A stretch of DNA of 64,000 nucleotides, taken from the NCBI GenBank assembly GCA_038380435.1, contig JAWZYU010000019.1:34869801-34933800 (forward strand), read 5' to 3'. Below, one piece after another: positions 59,391-64,000 of this stretch. The translations under genes and the position numbers were made by a program. The stretch comes from Ryuthela nishihirai. Lineage: Eukaryota > Arthropoda > Arachnida > Araneae > Heptathelidae. Below the pieces are notes generated by a model. It was not told where the DNA came from and ran no database searches. It saw only the letters and a list, made by a program, of their open reading frames with translations. How positions within the stretch are numbered: position 1 is the first letter of the stretch; every line of letters begins with the position of its first letter.

Positions 59391-62296
59391 TAAATAGTAA
59401 AGCTTAACAGAGTCATTAAGAAAGTGTCCCATGAAAATGATAAGTGTAAGATTTATTGAAGTAGTCATCCTCACTGAAACTATCCTAGATTTTAAGCACT
59501 TATTTTGCATAAATATCTTGATAAACACTGATATTACTAGTGGTGTAGCTAGGAACAGGAGGCCCATGGAAAATTTCCCTGATGGGCCATTCACCATTTG
59601 GAATTAAATTATGTATAGCCTATTACATTTTGTCATCTAATTAAGAATACAGAAATTAATGAGAGATGTTGGATATTTTAGGCAAAAAGGTTTTGAGAAA
59701 TATCAATTAAAATACAAATACCTCAGGGGCCCTTTGAGCCCCTGAAGTACTTGCATTTTACTTTACATCTTCAAATTTTCGTTTTGCAAAACATTAAAAG
59801 CTTTATTTATTAACATTCCAAAAACAAGTGAGCAAGGTTAAGAATTATAAAATTAGTTTGACTAACAAAATAGCATAAGTAAATTCATGAATTATTCTAA
59901 CTCTATGCTCTGATTGATTTCAGATTTATTTAAAATTACTATGGAATATATATATATATTAACTAAACACAGATTTTAATTAACAAAATATTATTGCAGA
60001 TTTCCAATTATACTTTTGTTTTACAACCATGCATGAATTCATAATAAATAAACAGACAGTACGTGAACTGATTTAATAACTGATGCAATAAATTTACATG
60101 AATAATATACAAATTTAAGTATCAGTCATTTGAAACACCACTATGCTAAATCAACTATACTAAAGGATCCTGACATTCACTAAAAATTAACTGATAAACT
60201 AATATAACATTCTAAAACCTAATTACAAATCAAACCTTAGGTATAATTTTTATTAATTAATTTACCACTGGTATGGATGAAATTATGCTCTCTACACAGA
60301 TTAAAAATGCACTCTCGATCTACTTCCAAACAAAACTACTTTTACCACCATATATCAACAATTTTAAATCGTCTCCATGTACCAAAGGAAACCTTCTTTT
60401 ACACACTATTACAACTCTCTCCTCTGCTCTCATCCTGTTTTTAATCAATTGTGTTCCAATGACATGATTCACACTATGTGCTGTATGTTTTGTGTCTCAG
60501 TAAGCAGTCATGCTTTCATTGTTGCACGTGCGTAGTCTGCTTCAATATATTAGAACAGTTTTACATTTTATCTCATGTATTTCACCAAGCCCATAACTGA
60601 AGGCAAAATAAGTGATCAGTTCAAAAGTCTTTCTTAAAAAATTCTTAGTGTCTTTTCTTATTTTGTGATTTCACATACCAAATTGTCACCAGGTAATGAG
60701 AACAATGCAAAATATTTTGCAATAATTATAATACAATGCAAAATAATATTTTATTATCAAAATGGTTATCGCCAATATACTGCCTAAGAAAAAAACCCTG
60801 TTTCTAAAAAATTATGATTTATACATAGATATAGTAAGAGTTATTTCATTAATATGAATAATCAAATGCTGCATTCATTTGATGACTTGTAAACTTAACT
60901 CTTTGAATTGTAGAAGAATATTTGCAAGATTAATTGAAAAGTTTATTCCTAAAACAAATTTAGTCCATTTTTTTTAAGTTAAAAAAAAAAACAGAAAAAC
61001 TTTAGTAAGCCAACTAATTAGGCTATTTGGTTTCTACTTACTCTTTAGTATTTTGAGTGTGATATATTTCTCACTTCAAGTCTCAAGCCAATTCTTCAAT
61101 TCTTATATTTATAAGGTATAAGATAATGTGAATAAAAATTTGTAATGTCATCTAAAACAAGTTTAATTCACATATTGAACATATTTCTATCTAGGTCAGA
61201 TGTGTGACATTGCAGAAAAAAACATATAAATATCACTCTTACAGCTCAAAACTTTAGCTTTATTACAGATACTGCAATATTTAGCATGTAAAAAATATCT
61301 CTGTCCTCAATAGCAAAATACAAGGCATGATTTTGTTACTTATGTCTAAATGAATTATCCATATTTCTGAATAAAGCACTGCGTGTGAATACTACTTGCT
61401 ATTATTGACATTACATTTTTTATTTGATGCTGTCAGATTATGGAAAACTGCAATTAACATAAAATTAAAAAAAATTCCTCATGTACCATAAAAAGTAAAA
61501 AAAGTGAAACATATTGTTAATGATAAAATACATTCAATTCATATTAATTTCAAAAGAAGATAGACATCCAAAAGAAATTTCCTTTACGCATTAGAAAAAA
61601 AAATTACTTTACCCCTATCTAGACCTCGATTTAGAAAAAAAAAATGGGGAAAGGAGGGGCCAGATTGAGTCAAAATGAACTGTAACATTGTTTGTTCTCT
61701 AGCTCCCCACCTCTGGCTCTATCCTCCTTTAACACTGAAATGAAGTGAGTTAGGAAGCTAGACTTTTCTTATTTTTCTTACAATTTTTTAAGTTACACAT
61801 TTTGTTTTTAGTGTTTAAGTTCACAGTGGATGTTGACTAAAAACATTTATCTTTACCCTGCTTTGGAAGGGGAAATTATGTTCCTTATGGCACTCAGCAC
61901 AAAAAACTAAACTGGTTATAATTATTTGCATCCTAAATGCCATATAATTTGCAGTGATATTTTTCTATCTCCTGAAATATAAAAATATGTGAAATAATTT
62001 AAATAATTTATTTTAATATTAAACTTTTAATATTAAATTTTAATATTAAACTTATAATAGACAAATATAATTAAAATGCCTCCAGTAACACAATAAATTT
62101 TTATATATTATGATGGCGGCATGAATTCTAAATAATATTTTAGCAAATATTTGACATTACCATGAACTTTATTTGTCATCACATTGTTAAAATCATCATG
62201 CATAAAAATGCTGTATTAAAATAATTTGGTGACCTAAAAATAACATAATTACAAAGGTAGTAAACACAAAAGAAAAAAAAAAGGAATAAAACATAC
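59391..62296. other. Intron 1, remainder
   Basis: AT-rich intron. 59700-59760 shares words with 31360-31420; 62011-62053 is a short tandem of TTTTAATATTAAA units. No exon or transposon domain seen. Confidence 0.45.
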
Positions 62297-62415
62297 AATA
62301 GTCCAGGTGGCACGTGGTAGTGGACTACCCGTATATGGCACTCTCAAAGTGAAAGATTCTCCTGCAGGTACCACCATGTCCCTCATGGCAAAGCTGGCGT
62401 CCAGTTTTGGAGGAG
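62297..62415 (-). CDS. unc-22-like: Twitchin-like exon 1 of window: N-terminal part of Ig1
   Basis: This 119-nt exon runs phase 1 to phase 0 with acceptor TCTTTCTCAG and donor GTATGT (62296). It encodes PPKLDASFAMRDMVVPAG and FTLRVPYTGSPLPRATWTI, the first half of an I-set Ig with core Trp and no strand B Cys. The break comes two residues after the Trp, unlike the in-codon break of Ig2 and Ig4. The gene continues upstream past the right end of the window; no further exon is seen in 62416-64000. Confidence 0.92.
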
Positions 62416-63480
62416 CTGAGAAAGATTAAAGAACAAAATCAGAATAATAATATTAGCAGTCAAGATCGCTAATATTTCCTCACATATGTAAATGTGTAAA
62501 ATTTGAACATATATAAAATAGAAAATCAGAACATTTTTGGAATGCAAATCAGGCTATGTTTTTTTTAAAGCAAATAAGATTTAATTTGATATGTATTCTT
62601 TGCATTGTGGCATTACTACATAATTGTCAACTTACAACCTCAAGAATTTATACCAACTGGTTGGTTGCTTGTCAATCTGAAGGCACAATTCAGAGTCTGT
62701 TAACTATCTCAGTTAAAGATGGTGACATAAAAAAATTGAACAAGTGTAACTAATTTTCCACTACTACTAGCACAAATAATCACTTGGTATTGCCAGCCCT
62801 TATATAAAAAGATAACTTCATTAATATCATAAAACAGCTTTTATCTCTTCAAACTTTCCTCTCCAGTGTAACTGTCTTTCTTAAAAAGTTCTTATGCATA
62901 TCTTCTTTAATATAATCCATCTCTTGCAAGTTCTTTTTTTTAGTCTGCACCTTTCTTGCTCATTGTCTTTATAATTATGCTGTTTTCATTTATCTTTTTA
63001 GAATATGTTCAAACTATCTCAAGTGACTTTCTATTACTTTCTTACACATAACTCTTTCATTATAATTTTGTTCCTGCAATGTTCTCTTTTCAGCTCATTT
63101 TCAAAAAATGAGCTATTGTTTCACTTTATTTTTTCATCTGTAGATATTCAACATTTTTGCTTATGATATAAATGAAAAATTCTTTTTGAGTTGGATAGGC
63201 ATTAACAAAATATTATGATAAATATTTTCCTAATTGTCCAATAGTTTAAATTTTCACCATTAGAGGGCCCGAAGTTTGAAAAATAGCAAAGCTTTAAACT
63301 AAAGTTGTAAATGATCTATTCGTGATAGTAATTTAAAATTTTGATAGTTGAGTGTGGTCAAAGCATTACACTGCAGTAATTTAACCCCTTCCTAGGATGT
63401 GGGCTTTATTTTTGAGATAAACAAAAAATATTTTGGGGTTGTATAAGTATTAATAATTACCATTTACATTTTCTGAATCT
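62416..63480. other. Intron upstream of exon 1
   Basis: AT-rich; no exon seen. Confidence 0.5.
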
Positions 63481-63499
63481 TTCATTAGTTTGAATTACC

Positions 63500-63920
63500 A
63501 CCATTATTTTATTTACTTTGCCTGGCTTTTCACTATTATAAGGTTGTCTGCACCTAGACAGCATCTTCTTTTTACTCAGTCAACCTTTTTGTCAAAAGTT
63601 GCTTTGCTCGTCATTTCTTCCACACCTTCTCTTTACTTCTTTCTTGGCCTTCTTCCACAGGATTTCCATTTCCATATTTTCTTTGACCATCTTCCATCCT
63701 CCATTCTATTTATATGACCATACCATTTCAGTCTCCTTTCCTCAATACTCTCTCTAACATCTTCCTCAAGTCCCATAATTCTTTAATTTACTCATTTTAT
63801 GCATTCTTGGCTTTGATGCATATCTACAGAAATCTGTTTCAACTGATTTTATCCTAGATGTCAACAGTTCTGTCAGTGTCTGTCTCTGCTCCATATGTTA
63901 AAATACTCTCTATAATTATT
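63500..63920 (-). mobile_element. LINE 3'-end fragment of a second family
   Basis: Minus-strand frames give LTYGAET, then IEERRLKWYGHINRMEDG and RWSKKIW, then GRRPRKK: the C-terminal zinc-knuckle/WYGH domain of a LINE distinct from copies 1-4 (which have RLCWFGHAARM). Stops and shifts present. Confidence 0.65.
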
Positions 63921-64000
63921 TGATTAACCATATGGTGTATTTGTAATATGTTTAATTACAAAAGATAATATTGCAATAACATAACTATAAACATAAATAT

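Overview
This is animal nuclear DNA, AT-rich, with large introns full of interspersed repeats. It suggests a protostome invertebrate, because the one host gene recognised is a twitchin/projectin-type giant muscle protein (nematode unc-22, fly bt). The repeats are tRNA-derived SINEs, RTE-like LINEs and Tc1/mariner elements, which fits an arthropod (possibly a chelicerate) or another protostome. The sequence does not fix the phylum.

The whole window is one minus-strand gene segment. I can place 17 consecutive coding exons from 62415 down to 1408. Each has consensus splice sites and all join in one open frame of 2,940 nt (980 codons). They encode ten modules, N to C: Ig1, Fn1, Fn2, Fn3, Ig2, Ig3, Fn4, Fn5, Ig4, Ig5. 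Every module boundary is a phase-1 intron. All five fibronectin type III modules are exactly 303 nt. From family knowledge, this order and the Ig5 sequence fit the stretch just before the Fn3-kinase part of twitchin, so the kinase exons should lie beyond the left end of the window. The gene continues past both ends; no promoter, start codon or terminator is visible.

The 16 introns (160 bp to 9.0 kb) hold nearly everything else. Intron 16 (1.7 kb) carries a 1.35-kb imperfect palindrome. Introns 15 and 12 carry near full-length LINE copies in the gene's orientation. Introns 5 and 3 carry decayed LINE copies in the opposite orientation. Intron 13 is mostly a solo LTR close to a splice acceptor, and a sister solo LTR is nested in the intron-5 LINE. 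Intron 12 also has a cluster of inverted tRNA-like repeats, seen again three times in intron 9. Other items are a Tc1-like element with clear terminal inverted repeats (intron 4), an internally deleted mariner (intron 3), two pogo/Tigger fragments, fossil Tc1/IS630-like pieces, several MITE-like hairpins and two tRNA-derived SINE families.

The transposable elements are all decayed (stops, frameshifts, deletions, lost catalytic residues). The host exons show no defect. The most unusual structures are the paired, head-to-head tRNA-like modules, the long foldback in intron 16, and a solo LTR containing an inverted copy of its own junction with the LINE.
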